A program made the position numbers and the translations under genes. A stretch of DNA of 64,000 nt from NCBI GenBank assembly GCA_963757265.1, contig CAVWRA010000006.1, forward strand, positions 2,418,001 through 2,482,000, written 5' to 3'. This document shows positions 52,425 to 61,484 of the stretch, in pieces. Source of the stretch: CAIVVT01 sp963757265. GTDB lineage: Bacteria; Acidobacteriota; Terriglobia; Bryobacterales; Bryobacteraceae. Under the pieces are notes generated by a model. That model was not told the origin of the DNA. It made no database searches and saw only the letters and a list, made by a program, of their open reading frames with translations. The stretch's first letter is position 1; every line of letters begins with the position of its first letter.

Positions 52425-53435
52425 ATGTTAAGACCCCGCCTGTGCCGGAAATTGCTGCTCGAGTGGTACCAGAACGCGCGGCGGGCGCTGCCGTGGCGGC
52501 AGACGCGCGATCCATGGCGCATCCTGCTCTCCGAAGTGATGCTGCAACAGACGCGCGTCGCCTCCGTGGTGCCCTATTACGAGCGCTTTCTCGAACGCTA
52601 TCCCGAGCCGCAGGCGTTGGCGCTGGCGCCCGAGGCGGAAGTGCTGACGTTGTGGAGCGGGCTGGGCTACTACGCCCGGGCGCGCAACCTGTGGCGCGCC
52701 GCCCGGGCAATCGCGGAGCTGGGCCGATTTCCGCACACGTTTGAGGAAATCAAGCTCCTTCCCGGCGTAGGCGAATACACGGCCGCGGCCGTCGCCAGCA
52801 TCGCTTGCGGATTGCCGCACGCCGTGTTGGACGGCAATGTCGTCCGCGTACTGAGTCGGCTGACGGCGGAGACCGGCGACGTCCGCGCGTCGGAGGTCCG
52901 CGCGCGGCTGAAGGAAGCCGCGCAGAATCTGTTGGACCCGAGCCGGCCGGGCGATTTCAACCAGGCCGTGATGGAACTGGGCGCGACGGTCTGCCTGCCG
53001 CGTCTTCCGCAATGTCTGCTGTGCCCGTGGCGCGGCGAGTGCGCGGCCCGCGCGCAGGGAATCCAGAACGAGTTGCCGGTTCATTTGCGGCGGCGCGACG
53101 CCGTCAAGCTGACGCTCGTGTTGTGCCTGGTGGAGAAGCAGGGGCGGGTTTTGATGCGGCAGCGGGGCGCGGCCGAAGCGCGGCTGGTTGGGTTCTGGGA
53201 ACTGCCGGAAGCGCGATTTCTGCCGGGCGCCGAACGCACGGAGAAGCTCGGCCAGTTCCGCCATTCCATTACGCGTCACGACTACGTTATCGAGGTCTGG
53301 CGCTGCACGCCGGTCAAGGCGCCCAAGGGCTTCCGATGGATTACGGCCGACGAATTATCCCGCCTGCCTCTGGCTACGACGGCGCGCAAGGCCCTGGGCG
53401 CGGCCGGCCGCACGGTGCCGGAAGCCGGCTCCTGA
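52425..53435 (+). CDS. mutY: A/G-specific adenine glycosylase
   Basis: 336 aa from ATG 52425. RALPWRQTRDPWRILLSEVMLQQTRV without ends is the start of the HhH-GPD fold, LPGVGEYTAAAVASIA the helix-hairpin-helix, and GDFNQAVMELGA carries the catalytic Asp. The [4Fe-4S] loop is C-x6-C-x2-C-x5-C (CLPRLPQCLLCPWRGEC). The C-terminal NUDIX-like domain (VKLTLVLCLVEKQGRVLMRQR) reads 8-oxoG. It removes A opposite 8-oxoG. A start further upstream in the same frame is only antisense to uvrA. Confidence 0.95.
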   Translation: MLRPRLCRKLLLEWYQNARRALPWRQTRDPWRILLSEVMLQQTRVASVVPYYERFLERYPEPQALALAPEAEVLTLWSGLGYYARARNLWRAARAIAELGRFPHTFEEIKLLPGVGEYTAAAVASIACGLPHAVLDGNVVRVLSRLTAETGDVRASEVRARLKEAAQNLLDPSRPGDFNQAVMELGATVCLPRLPQCLLCPWRGECAARAQGIQNELPVHLRRRDAVKLTLVLCLVEKQGRVLMRQRGAAEARLVGFWELPEARFLPGAERTEKLGQFRHSITRHDYVIEVWRCTPVKAPKGFRWITADELSRLPLATTARKALGAAGRTVPEAGS

Positions 53436-53630
53436 ACCGGGATGGCGGCGCGGACGGACGTAGCGCTGCGCCCGTCTGAGGCGGCTCTTTGTGTATCCGG
53501 CCTGCAACCAGCGGGCGACACCGCGCGTTCAACAAAGGTGTGGAGGCGCGCTTGCGCAGGCGTTAGTCTGAAAGAAGCGGGAGTAATCCCGGCGTGGGGT
53601 GACAGGCGAGAATTGAAAGGGGTGTCGACC

Positions 53631-54446
53631 GTGCCGATCCGATTCCTGCTCTATGTTTTAGGCGCCGCGGCTGTTATGGCGCAGGCGCCGGTGCCAGTCC
53701 CGCCTGCGGCGCCAGCTCCGGCCAACGCTCCGGTCAACGCGCCGCCCGGGGCCGCCGCGCAGCCCCGCGCTTACAGCGTGGAGCCGGGCACCAAGATCCT
53801 GCTGAACCTGATCAACAGCATCAGCACGCGCAGCGCCGCCGTGGGCGATCGCGTGTACCTCGAAACCGCTTTTCCCGTGCTGGCGGACGGCCGCATTGTG
53901 ATCCCGCCCGGCAGTTACGTGACCGGAACGATCACTCAGGTCAAGCGCGCGGGCAAGGTGAAGGGCCGCGCCGAGCTGTTTGTCCGCTTCGATTCGCTCA
54001 CCCTGACGAACGGTGTCACGCGCGACTTCCGCGCCCGCGCCTCCAGCCTGGACGGCGATCAGCGCGGCAAGATCGATCGCAGCGAAGGCAAGATCCAGGG
54101 CGATACCAACAAGGCCGGCGATGCCATGGCGGTGGCCACGACCGCGGGCTCCGGAGCGATGATCGGCGGGATCGCCGATGGCGGCAGAGGAGCCGGCATC
54201 GGCGCGGGCGCCGGCGCCGCCGCCGGCCTGGTCGGGGTGATGATGACCCGCGGTCCGGACGCCACCCTGCAGCGCGGTTCCACAATGGAGATGCTCCTGG
54301 ACCGCGAGCTGCGCTTCCAGGAGGACGAGATTCCACCCGGCGCCAGCGTTCCCAAGAAGAACCTCGTGCCGCCCGTCCCACAGGGCACATCCCGTGCCAC
54401 GCCAATCGGTTGGCCAAATCCAACCCACTCTGGGCCGAACAATTAA
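53631..54446 (+). CDS. Exported protein with TrbI/VirB10-like beta domain and glycine zipper
   Basis: 271 aa from GTG 53631 with AAGGGG upstream; longer in-frame starts lack signals. A signal peptide (RFLLYVLGAAAVMAQ) is followed by a Pro/Ala linker and a beta domain (AYSVEPGTKILLNLINSIST, PPGSYVTGTITQVKRAGK) like the C-terminal fold of conjugation TrbI proteins. A glycine-zipper segment (GAGIGAGAGAAAGLVGVMM) then a last strand. In Acidobacteria such single proteins occur outside conjugation systems; here no type IV secretion genes are nearby. Likely envelope-associated; role unknown. Confidence 0.7.
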   Translation: MPIRFLLYVLGAAAVMAQAPVPVPPAAPAPANAPVNAPPGAAAQPRAYSVEPGTKILLNLINSISTRSAAVGDRVYLETAFPVLADGRIVIPPGSYVTGTITQVKRAGKVKGRAELFVRFDSLTLTNGVTRDFRARASSLDGDQRGKIDRSEGKIQGDTNKAGDAMAVATTAGSGAMIGGIADGGRGAGIGAGAGAAAGLVGVMMTRGPDATLQRGSTMEMLLDRELRFQEDEIPPGASVPKKNLVPPVPQGTSRATPIGWPNPTHSGPNN

Positions 54447-54631
54447 GCCGGACGGTGCCCAAAAGGCATGGTGCGTCGGTCGGGGAGGACCTGTATATTG
54501 GGCTTAGTACCCAGGTATTCACGGTCCCAGATGGGGGTACCAGTCTGAATTGAGCCGCGGCTCCTATTTCGAACTTTGCGGTACGGTTCTACACTGGACT
54601 TGGAGTCCCGCGACTCTGAAAGTGGATCTTT

Positions 54632-55783
54632 GTGGGTTCTTTCGAAATTCAAGTATTCGTCAGTCTGGTCGTGGTCCTGGGGGCGGCCTTCGTAGCGCTC
54701 ATCTGCGATTACTTGAAGGGAAATAACGAGCGTCTGCGCGAGCGCAACGAGGAACTCCAGGCCCGGGCCGCGGAACGCGAGATGCTCGAAACGCTCCTCG
54801 ACCGCTTCCAGACGCAAACCCTGGACGCGGCGATGAAGGCGCAGCAGGAGGCGCTGCGCGAATTCCTGGCCCGAACCGGGCCGGGCCAACGGTCCATACC
54901 GCAGGCGGGCGTTTCCGCTCTGCCGGAAACTCTCGCCGTCGGGGAGAGTCCCAGACGCACGGTGGCGAAGCGCGTAGCGGAGACCGGCGCCGCCAAGGAG
55001 CTTCCCAGTCCGGTCATTAAATGGCCGGTTCCCGTGACGGAGCCCCCCGTACTACGCAGCCCGCCCATCGAGTCCAAGCAGGACGCACCGCATTCCGGCC
55101 CGCCGGCGGATGTGGGCCGCGGCGGCTTTGCTCCGCGGACCACTGATGAGATCGTGAGTCCGCGGGCCGATGGGCCGGTGGATCCGCTGGGTGAGGATGA
55201 GGCCGAGAATGAAGATGCCATGCCCGTTCCGCTGTATGTTTCTCAACAACGTGTCCGAGTCTTTCAGATGCCTGGCGCGCTAGTTGACGAGGCGGAACCC
55301 GTACGGGACGAGCCCGCCGCGGGAGCGAGCCAACCCATCCCCCTGCCCGAATTGGCGGTGCCCGCCGGTCATTTCGAGGCCCAGGGCTTGAAAGATCTGC
55401 TGGCCGCCTGGGGCGTCTTCCATGGTCTGGTGGTATTTATCAAGGTTGTCGCCAACGGCGACCTGGCCCCGCGCGACTGTCCCGAGCTTGCCCGGCTACT
55501 GAGCTCGGTGGGGCGGACTGTCAGCCTGCTGCGCCGCGCCGAAGACTTCTCCTGCCGCAGCGCCGAGGACGAATTCGTCCTGATCTACCCGCGCGAGACC
55601 GGCCCCCAGGCGCAGCGCCTCATCGGGCGGGTCAAGGAACGGCTGTATGACTTGCAGCTCCGTACGTTGGGCGCGTTTTCGGCGCGCTTCGTTTGGGGCG
55701 CCGCGGAGTCGGCCTCCGACGCGCAGTTGGCCGACCTGCTCAACACTGCGCGCGCCCAGGCCCACGATTTTCTGAAAGCGTAG
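54632..55783 (+). CDS. Membrane-anchored protein with degenerate GGDEF domain
   Basis: 383 aa from GTG 54632. An N-terminal transmembrane helix (IQVFVSLVVVLGAAFVALI) leads into a short coiled coil and a long Pro-rich linker (~90-240). The last ~140 residues follow the GGDEF fold: LLSSVGRTVSLLRRAEDFSCRS without its end, AEDEFVLIYP where GG(D/E)EF would be, then LIGRVKERL and the closing strand/helix. The active-site Gly-Gly is replaced by Ala-Glu and the first Asp is lacking, so cyclase activity is unlikely; it may bind GTP or c-di-GMP. Confidence 0.65.
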   Translation: MGSFEIQVFVSLVVVLGAAFVALICDYLKGNNERLRERNEELQARAAEREMLETLLDRFQTQTLDAAMKAQQEALREFLARTGPGQRSIPQAGVSALPETLAVGESPRRTVAKRVAETGAAKELPSPVIKWPVPVTEPPVLRSPPIESKQDAPHSGPPADVGRGGFAPRTTDEIVSPRADGPVDPLGEDEAENEDAMPVPLYVSQQRVRVFQMPGALVDEAEPVRDEPAAGASQPIPLPELAVPAGHFEAQGLKDLLAAWGVFHGLVVFIKVVANGDLAPRDCPELARLLSSVGRTVSLLRRAEDFSCRSAEDEFVLIYPRETGPQAQRLIGRVKERLYDLQLRTLGAFSARFVWGAAESASDAQLADLLNTARAQAHDFLKA

Positions 55784-55834
55784 AACCCCGCGCGGCCTCG
55801 GGTGGCCTCGCGCCTCGGTGCATGGTCCGCGCGG

Positions 55835-58567
55835 CTATTTTTTCGCGGCCATACGCTCCAGCGCTTCGATCTCCTTGCCCGCCTCCGAGTACTTGCCCTG
55901 CGACATCAGCTCGCGATAGCGGCGCAGATGGTCGCGCACCTCGGCCAGATCGTCCTGTTGCGCGGCCGGCCGCGCGGATGGCGCGGCGGCCCCGGCAGCC
56001 TGTGCGGCCTGCGGGGCCCTCGATGAGCCCTGCAGGCCAGCCAGTTCGGCCACGGCCTCCTCATAGTTATCCGTATAAATCAGCCGGTTTCCGATGGCCA
56101 GGACAATCTTCTTCAACTGCGGCATCTTGGCTTCCGAGGCCTGGATGTAGATCGGTTCGATGTACAGCAGCGTGTCGCCCACCGGCAGCACCAGCATCTG
56201 GCCGCGCAGCACCTGCGAGCCCTGCTGGTTCCACAGCGTAAGGTCCTTAGAGATCGTCTGCTCCTGGCTGATGCGTGCTTCGATCTGCATCGGTCCGAAG
56301 ACCAGCTGCTGCTTGGACAGTTGCAGGAAGTGCAACTCGCCCAAATGGTCGCCGTCGCAGCGCGCCAGCATCAATCCGATGAGATTATCCTTGTTGCGCG
56401 GCGTGAAGGTCGTCATCAGCAGGAACTCCTGCTCGTCGCTGTCCGGCAGCGAGGCCACCAGGTAGGTCGGCGTCACCGATTCGGGCTTGCCCGACGTGCC
56501 GTTGATGTTGCGCGCCAGGTCCCACATGTCTTCCTTGTTGAAGAACGCCTCGGCGTTGGTCATGTGGTAAGTGCGGTAAATCTCGGCCTGCAACTGGAAC
56601 AGCACCTCGGGATAGCGGGCGTGAGCGCGCAGCGCCGGCGGCATGGCGGCCACATCCTCGATCAGGTGCGGGAACAGCCTGCGGTAGGCCTTGAGAATCG
56701 GATCGTTGGCGTCGAACGCATACAGGTGGACCGTGCCGTCGTAGGCGTCCACGGTGGCCTTGACGGCGTTGCGAATGTAATTAATCTCGCCGTAATCCCG
56801 CGTTTCCACGAGCTTGGAATAGGGGTGCGACGAGGAGGTCGTGTATCCATCCAGGATCCACACCAGTCGTCCTTCGGGAGTGATCACGAGGTAAGCGTCC
56901 GGATCCCAGGCCAGGAATCCGGCGATCGTCTCCATGCGCTCGTGCACGTTGCGCCGGATCATCATGCGGCTTTCCGATTGCAGGTAGGAGGTCAGCAGGA
57001 TGTTCCAATCGCCGGTCGAGACGGCGGCTGCCAGGCGGTGAAACGGCGTCGTCATCGGGAAGCCCCCGCGGCCGTCGTAGTGGTTGTACTCATTGCCCGC
57101 GCCCGAGGGGTAGTTGAACTCCTGCTCCCCCGTGCCGACGAAGACCGGCTCGTGAGTCACCTCGCCGAAATAGAGCTCGGGGCGCGTCAACTGGAGCGAT
57201 GACGTCCGGATCTCCGGCGGCGCGTTCTCAATCAGCAGTTGCGGCAGCCCGTCGGAGGTGATCCGCGAGGCCGACGCCACGACCACGCCATAGCCGTGGG
57301 TGTAAATGAAATGCGGATTGATCCAGCGCCCGCGGGCATCGGCCGGCAACTGCCGCACGTCGAGCTCGCGCGGGGTGATGAGCAACTGTCTCAACTGGCC
57401 GTCGATCTTGTAGCGGTCAACATCGGTGTCGGCGAAGACGTAGTACGGGCGCAGGGCCTGAATCTGCGTCACGGTGTCGTGGAAGGCGCGCCAGTCCCAC
57501 AGCCGCACGTTATCCAACAACAGGCGGTGACGGGACGGGTTAACGGTGCCTTGCATGTTGGCCGCGAACTCGACCTCGTGGGTCCGCTGGGCCAGTCCCC
57601 AGGCCTCACGCGTGGCCTGGATGTGTGTGGCGATGTACGGCTTCTGGATCGTGATCTCGCTTGGCCGCACGTACAGCGAAGTCGCCAGGTAGGGCGCCAC
57701 GAGGTACACCACGTAGGCCGCGGGCAGCATCAGCGCATAGCGCAGACGGCCCACAAAAAATGACACCGCGGCCCCGACGCTGGTCAGCATCATCAACCCC
57801 AGCAGTGGCAGCGTCAGGTGCTCGTCCACCCAGTCGATGCCGACCAGCGAGCCATGGTCCTCGAACAACAAGTCATAGCGGTCGAAGTAAAACCGCGCCG
57901 CCAGCGCCAGGAAAAACACGCCGGCCGCGAGGCGGAAGAACCGGCCCTCCAGCGCGGCTCCCAATTGCAGCGAACGCAGATCGAAAGTGGCACCGCCCTC
58001 GCCGAAATCCTCGAACTGCTTGGCCTGCTTGCTCAGCGACCAGGCGCGCGCCGTCAGCCAGTAGAGGAACGCTCCGCCCAGCGACAGCGCCAGTACCGTC
58101 CGCAGCAGCACGCCATAAAACGGCAGGTCGAAGAAGTAGAAGGTCAGCGGCCGGCCGAATACCGGATCGCGCCACGCTCCGGCCGCCGCGCCCAACCCGC
58201 CGAAGTAGCGCACCACGGTCCATGAATCGATCGTCGCGAAAGCCACCATGAGCGCCAGCAGCAGCAGAATCAGAACGCTCAATCGCGCATACAGCCGGTG
58301 CTCCTTGAGAGACGTGCCCGCGGACCGCAATCCGCGCAGATGCGCCACGAAAAACACGGCGAACAGCAGCGCCGTCGCCACCAGTACCGGACCCGTACCG
58401 TAGATCAGCAGCGCGATCCAGGTCTCGCGCTGCCCGATCTCGCCCCACCACTGCCAGTCGATGGCGAAGCCGGCCAGCCAGCGGCCCGCGATCAGAAAGA
58501 CAAACGCGACCACGGCCAGCAGCACGAGCCAGCGGCGGCCGCGCGGCACAGGGTTGATATATTCCAT
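55835..58567 (-). CDS. UPF0182 (COG1615) large integral membrane protein
   Basis: 910 aa. Seven or so transmembrane segments in the first ~300 residues (e.g. WLVLLAVVAFVFLIAGRWLAG), then a large periplasmic domain with family blocks: TREAWGLAQRTHEVEF, WDWRAFHDTVTQIQALRPYY, DVRQLPADARGRWINPHFIYTHGYG without its end, and NYIRNAVKATVDAYDG. It ends with a Pro/Ala/Gln linker and a short helix. Found in actinobacteria and acidobacteria; function unknown. Confidence 0.93.
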   Translation of the reverse strand: MEYINPVPRGRRWLVLLAVVAFVFLIAGRWLAGFAIDWQWWGEIGQRETWIALLIYGTGPVLVATALLFAVFFVAHLRGLRSAGTSLKEHRLYARLSVLILLLLALMVAFATIDSWTVVRYFGGLGAAAGAWRDPVFGRPLTFYFFDLPFYGVLLRTVLALSLGGAFLYWLTARAWSLSKQAKQFEDFGEGGATFDLRSLQLGAALEGRFFRLAAGVFFLALAARFYFDRYDLLFEDHGSLVGIDWVDEHLTLPLLGLMMLTSVGAAVSFFVGRLRYALMLPAAYVVYLVAPYLATSLYVRPSEITIQKPYIATHIQATREAWGLAQRTHEVEFAANMQGTVNPSRHRLLLDNVRLWDWRAFHDTVTQIQALRPYYVFADTDVDRYKIDGQLRQLLITPRELDVRQLPADARGRWINPHFIYTHGYGVVVASASRITSDGLPQLLIENAPPEIRTSSLQLTRPELYFGEVTHEPVFVGTGEQEFNYPSGAGNEYNHYDGRGGFPMTTPFHRLAAAVSTGDWNILLTSYLQSESRMMIRRNVHERMETIAGFLAWDPDAYLVITPEGRLVWILDGYTTSSSHPYSKLVETRDYGEINYIRNAVKATVDAYDGTVHLYAFDANDPILKAYRRLFPHLIEDVAAMPPALRAHARYPEVLFQLQAEIYRTYHMTNAEAFFNKEDMWDLARNINGTSGKPESVTPTYLVASLPDSDEQEFLLMTTFTPRNKDNLIGLMLARCDGDHLGELHFLQLSKQQLVFGPMQIEARISQEQTISKDLTLWNQQGSQVLRGQMLVLPVGDTLLYIEPIYIQASEAKMPQLKKIVLAIGNRLIYTDNYEEAVAELAGLQGSSRAPQAAQAAGAAAPSARPAAQQDDLAEVRDHLRRYRELMSQGKYSEAGKEIEALERMAAKK

Positions 58568-58642
58568 GGGAACGACTCCTGTACCTCAGTCTAGGCTTCC
58601 ACGTCGGTTGGCGTGGCGCCGCGGCTCCGGGCGCAACGCTGT

Positions 58643-59809
58643 CTAAGACTTTGGTTTGGGGTCGTCCTGCTTGGGCGTTTCTGGCGGCGGGACCGTAATC
58701 TGCGGCGGCTCGGTCTTGCCGGCGGGCTTCTTGCCGGGTTCGTCGGCGTCGGGGAACGAGATATCGCTGTCCACCGCCAGCACCTGCGACTCGACGTTGA
58801 ATTTGCGGTAGTTGGCGAACTCGATGTCGTTTTTCGTGCAAGTGAACATGTGGGTCTCGCAGGCCAGGTTCTGGCTCCGCACCGGCATCAGGTACTTTTT
58901 CTCGCCGATGCTGACCCACTCGTAGTTGACGATGGCCTCGACCTTGTCCACCGGGTAATCGGTCGGCAGCGAGGTCGTGCCCATCTCCACCCGCAGCGTG
59001 CGCCCGCTTTGCGGCTCGATCCACACCGCGCCGCTATAGGCCGGTTTCACCGCATAAGCCATGCGGATGGTCCAGTGCGAGTCAACCTGATTGACCGAGA
59101 AGGCGTACTCCTTGGCCTTCATCCCGGAGGCCGTTGAATCGCCCCGCGGCTTGAAGTTCGTGTGCGTCCGGGGATCGAACAGGTCCGCCAATACAGTCCC
59201 GAACTCGCCCGTCGACCATTGGCCGCTGTCTTCCGGCGAGCCCTTCTTCAGCACCTTGCCGTTCAGCCGGACGTTGCGGTAATCCTCCTTGCCGTTGGCG
59301 AACATCAGTTCGACCTCAACCCGGTCGCGGTACTTCCACACCGGCTTGATGGTCTTGCTTTCGTACCTTTTCGTCACCTGGTCGCAGATAAAATTGGGAA
59401 GATTCTCAACGAAATCGAAGGCCGCTTCGCGCGCCTTCTCGACCAGCGCTTCCGCTTCCGGCAGCCGCCGCCCGGGCGGTTGCTCCCGGGTCTGGGACGG
59501 TCCCGCCGCGGCGGGCGGCCCGGCCGGCTCCGTGGCTTTGTTCTCGGCCGCCGGCGGCGCATTGTCGGGCGGCAGATCGCGCAGCGGCTGGGGGATATTC
59601 TCCTCGGTCTTCGCGGGACCGGAATCGACGTGCTTCTTGGCCGGGCCTCCGTGCCGCAGAACCGGCCGGCCCGGATCTGCCCCGCTCGGCGGCGGCTGGT
59701 CGGCCGGCTGCTGGGCCGGCGTCTGCTGGGCCGGCGGGTCCTGCGCCAACAGCCCGCCCGTCCTTAAGAGGGCGCCCAGCGCGCAAATGACGATCCAGCG
59801 GCGCATCAA
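58643..59809 (-). CDS. Secreted Pro-rich protein, acidobacterial family
   Basis: 388 aa with a signal peptide (IVICALGALLRTGGLLAQ). Residues ~25-115 are Pro/Ala/Gln-rich and disordered. The folded part (~120-345) has the pattern ENLPNFICDQVTKRYES, GEFGTVLADLFDP, and VEAIVNYEWVSIGEKKYLMPVRSQ, beta-rich, with three Cys residues that may pair. I recall this as a recurrent acidobacterial secreted family of unknown function. The C-terminus is Pro/Lys-rich. Confidence 0.75.
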   Translation of the reverse strand: MMRRWIVICALGALLRTGGLLAQDPPAQQTPAQQPADQPPPSGADPGRPVLRHGGPAKKHVDSGPAKTEENIPQPLRDLPPDNAPPAAENKATEPAGPPAAAGPSQTREQPPGRRLPEAEALVEKAREAAFDFVENLPNFICDQVTKRYESKTIKPVWKYRDRVEVELMFANGKEDYRNVRLNGKVLKKGSPEDSGQWSTGEFGTVLADLFDPRTHTNFKPRGDSTASGMKAKEYAFSVNQVDSHWTIRMAYAVKPAYSGAVWIEPQSGRTLRVEMGTTSLPTDYPVDKVEAIVNYEWVSIGEKKYLMPVRSQNLACETHMFTCTKNDIEFANYRKFNVESQVLAVDSDISFPDADEPGKKPAGKTEPPQITVPPPETPKQDDPKPKS

Positions 59810-59845
59810 TCCCTCGATGTTAGATGCTCGCCGACCGTCCCGGAG

Positions 59846-60694
59846 TTACCGCTGATTCCCTGGTACGTACCCATTCACCGCCAGCCAGTCCTTCAGCCGC
59901 GCCGGCCACGTCCCCAACACCGGGTCTTTCGGCGCCAGCCCCACTCCGTGTTGCCCCTCCTGGTAGATGTGCATCTCCGCTTTGACGCCCGCCCGCCGCA
60001 GCGCCAGGTAGTAGAGCACGCTGTTCTCCGCCGGCACTCCCGTATCCCCGCTGGTGTGGAACAGGAACGTCGGCGGCGTCTCCGGCGTGACCTGCAGTTC
60101 GTTCGACAGATTCCACACCAGCGTCGGATCCGGAGGGTTACCCAGCAGGTTCCACATCGACCCGCTGTGCGTGTAGATTGTCGTGAACGAGATCACCGGA
60201 TACACCAGGACCGCGAAATCGGGCCTTTCTCCTTCTTTGTAATGCGTCGACAGCGTCGCGGCCAGGTGCCCGCCGGCCGAGAAGCCCATCACGCCCACAC
60301 GCTGGGGGTTGATGCCGTACTCGGCGGCGCGCTCGCGAATCGTGCGCATCGCCTTGCGCGCATCATCCAGCGGCGCCGGGAAATGGTACCTGGGCCCGAG
60401 CCGGTACTTCAGTATGAATGCCGTCACGCCGAACGAATTGTAGAACTCGGCGATCTGCTTGCCCTCGTGGTCCATCGCCAGCGCGCCATAGCCGCCGCCG
60501 GGACACACCAGCACGGCCGCGCCGTTGGGATTCGCCGGCCGGTACCACGTCAGCGCCGGCTTATCGAGGTCTTCCTGACCGACCGCGCCGGGTGCACCGC
60601 CCGGCCATAGCAGTTCCGTCTTCGGGGCTTGTCCGATCGCCACATACGACGCCAGAAACAGCGCCGGAGTCAGCATCCACATTACACTTCGCAT
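59846..60694 (-). CDS. Exported acetyl-xylan-esterase-like alpha/beta hydrolase
   Basis: 282 aa from ATG 60694 (MRSVMWMLTPALFLASYVA), a signal peptide. AVLVCPGGGYGALAMDHEG is the oxyanion-hole region of the dienelactone-hydrolase/feruloyl-xylan-esterase type, VGVMGFSAGGHLAATLS the nucleophile elbow (G-F-S-A-G), the Asp is in FHTSGDTGVP, and the His in YQEGQHGVGL. It would deacylate plant polysaccharides. The long upstream open frame has no start signal. Fits with the fucosidase and GH109-like gene. Confidence 0.88.
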   Translation of the reverse strand: MRSVMWMLTPALFLASYVAIGQAPKTELLWPGGAPGAVGQEDLDKPALTWYRPANPNGAAVLVCPGGGYGALAMDHEGKQIAEFYNSFGVTAFILKYRLGPRYHFPAPLDDARKAMRTIRERAAEYGINPQRVGVMGFSAGGHLAATLSTHYKEGERPDFAVLVYPVISFTTIYTHSGSMWNLLGNPPDPTLVWNLSNELQVTPETPPTFLFHTSGDTGVPAENSVLYYLALRRAGVKAEMHIYQEGQHGVGLAPKDPVLGTWPARLKDWLAVNGYVPGNQR

Positions 60695-60793
60695 GATGCC
60701 CGTTCTATCACACCCCGCTCCGCCTCGCCGCCAGGCCGGTGTCCGGGAGCCGCATCGAGCCGCCGGAACTTCCGGCGGGCTGCGAGCGTATCG

Positions 60794-60799
60794 TATACT
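60794..60799 (+). promoter_or_regulatory. Candidate -10 box before zinc-ribbon membrane gene
   Basis: TATACT 45 bases upstream of ATG 60845; no good -35. The ribosome site AAAGGAGAG is well placed just before the start. Low confidence for the promoter. Confidence 0.3.
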
Positions 60800-60844
60800 G
60801 ACTGCTCCCGAGCGGGTCGGCTCGGCCGACTTAAAGGAGAGAGT

Positions 60845-61363
60845 ATGTACTGCACATTTTGCGGGTCGCCAGTCGCCGCGGAGCAGGCGGTCTGTCCGCA
60901 TTGCGGCCGCGCGACGGCCGGGGCGCAGGCCGCCATGGCGGCGCGGACGCGCGTTGCCGGGCACCTCCATCTGCTGGCCATCCTGTGGTTCGTCCTGGGT
61001 GCCTTCTGGCTCATTCCGAGCGTGGTGCTGGCTCTGGTTTCAGCCTTCGTCGCCATACCTCTGGCGGCGGACGGAGCCGACCAGTTCGCGATCGCGCTCG
61101 CGCCTGCGGTGCTCAGGATCATCAGCCTGGTTTTCCTGGGATTGGCGGGCCTGCACTTTGTGGCCGGATGGGGTTTGTTGAAGCTGCGGCCGTGGGGCCG
61201 GAAATTCGCCCTGGCCGTATCTTTCTTCGGCCTCATCCAGCCGCCGTTCGACACGGCGCTGGGGGTCTACACGCTGTTCGTGCTGCTGCCCGATGCCGCC
61301 GCCGACGAGTACCGGCAGATGTGCCAGACACCGGCGCCCGACACTCCAGCCAACGCGGGATGA
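60845..61363 (+). CDS. Zinc-ribbon membrane protein
   Basis: 172 aa; AAAGGAGAG precedes ATG 60845. The N-terminal zinc ribbon is MYCTFCGSPVAAEQAVCPHCG (two CxxC, shown in parts: CTFC and CPHC). Then four hydrophobic helices (LLAILWFVLGAFWLIPSVVL, ALVSAFVAIPLA, LRIISLVFLGLAGLHFVAGW, and FALAVSFFGLI onward). Such proteins are common small membrane sensors or scaffolds; function unknown. Confidence 0.8.
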   Translation: MYCTFCGSPVAAEQAVCPHCGRATAGAQAAMAARTRVAGHLHLLAILWFVLGAFWLIPSVVLALVSAFVAIPLAADGADQFAIALAPAVLRIISLVFLGLAGLHFVAGWGLLKLRPWGRKFALAVSFFGLIQPPFDTALGVYTLFVLLPDAAADEYRQMCQTPAPDTPANAG

Positions 61364-61484
61364 CCGCGGCCTGGTCATGCCGTGAGTTTCGGTGTTCGTC
61401 GCGGCGCGGGGCCACGAGCGTTACCCGTTCACCATGCGCGCATCCTGAGTCGTAAAACCGGTCGGGCCGCGGTATAAAGGAGAC

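Noticed and set aside
54447..54631. Possible riboswitch before the GGDEF-like gene
   Set aside because: Only a short GTGCC/GGCAT hairpin is visible and none of the conserved residues of c-di-GMP riboswitches are in place.
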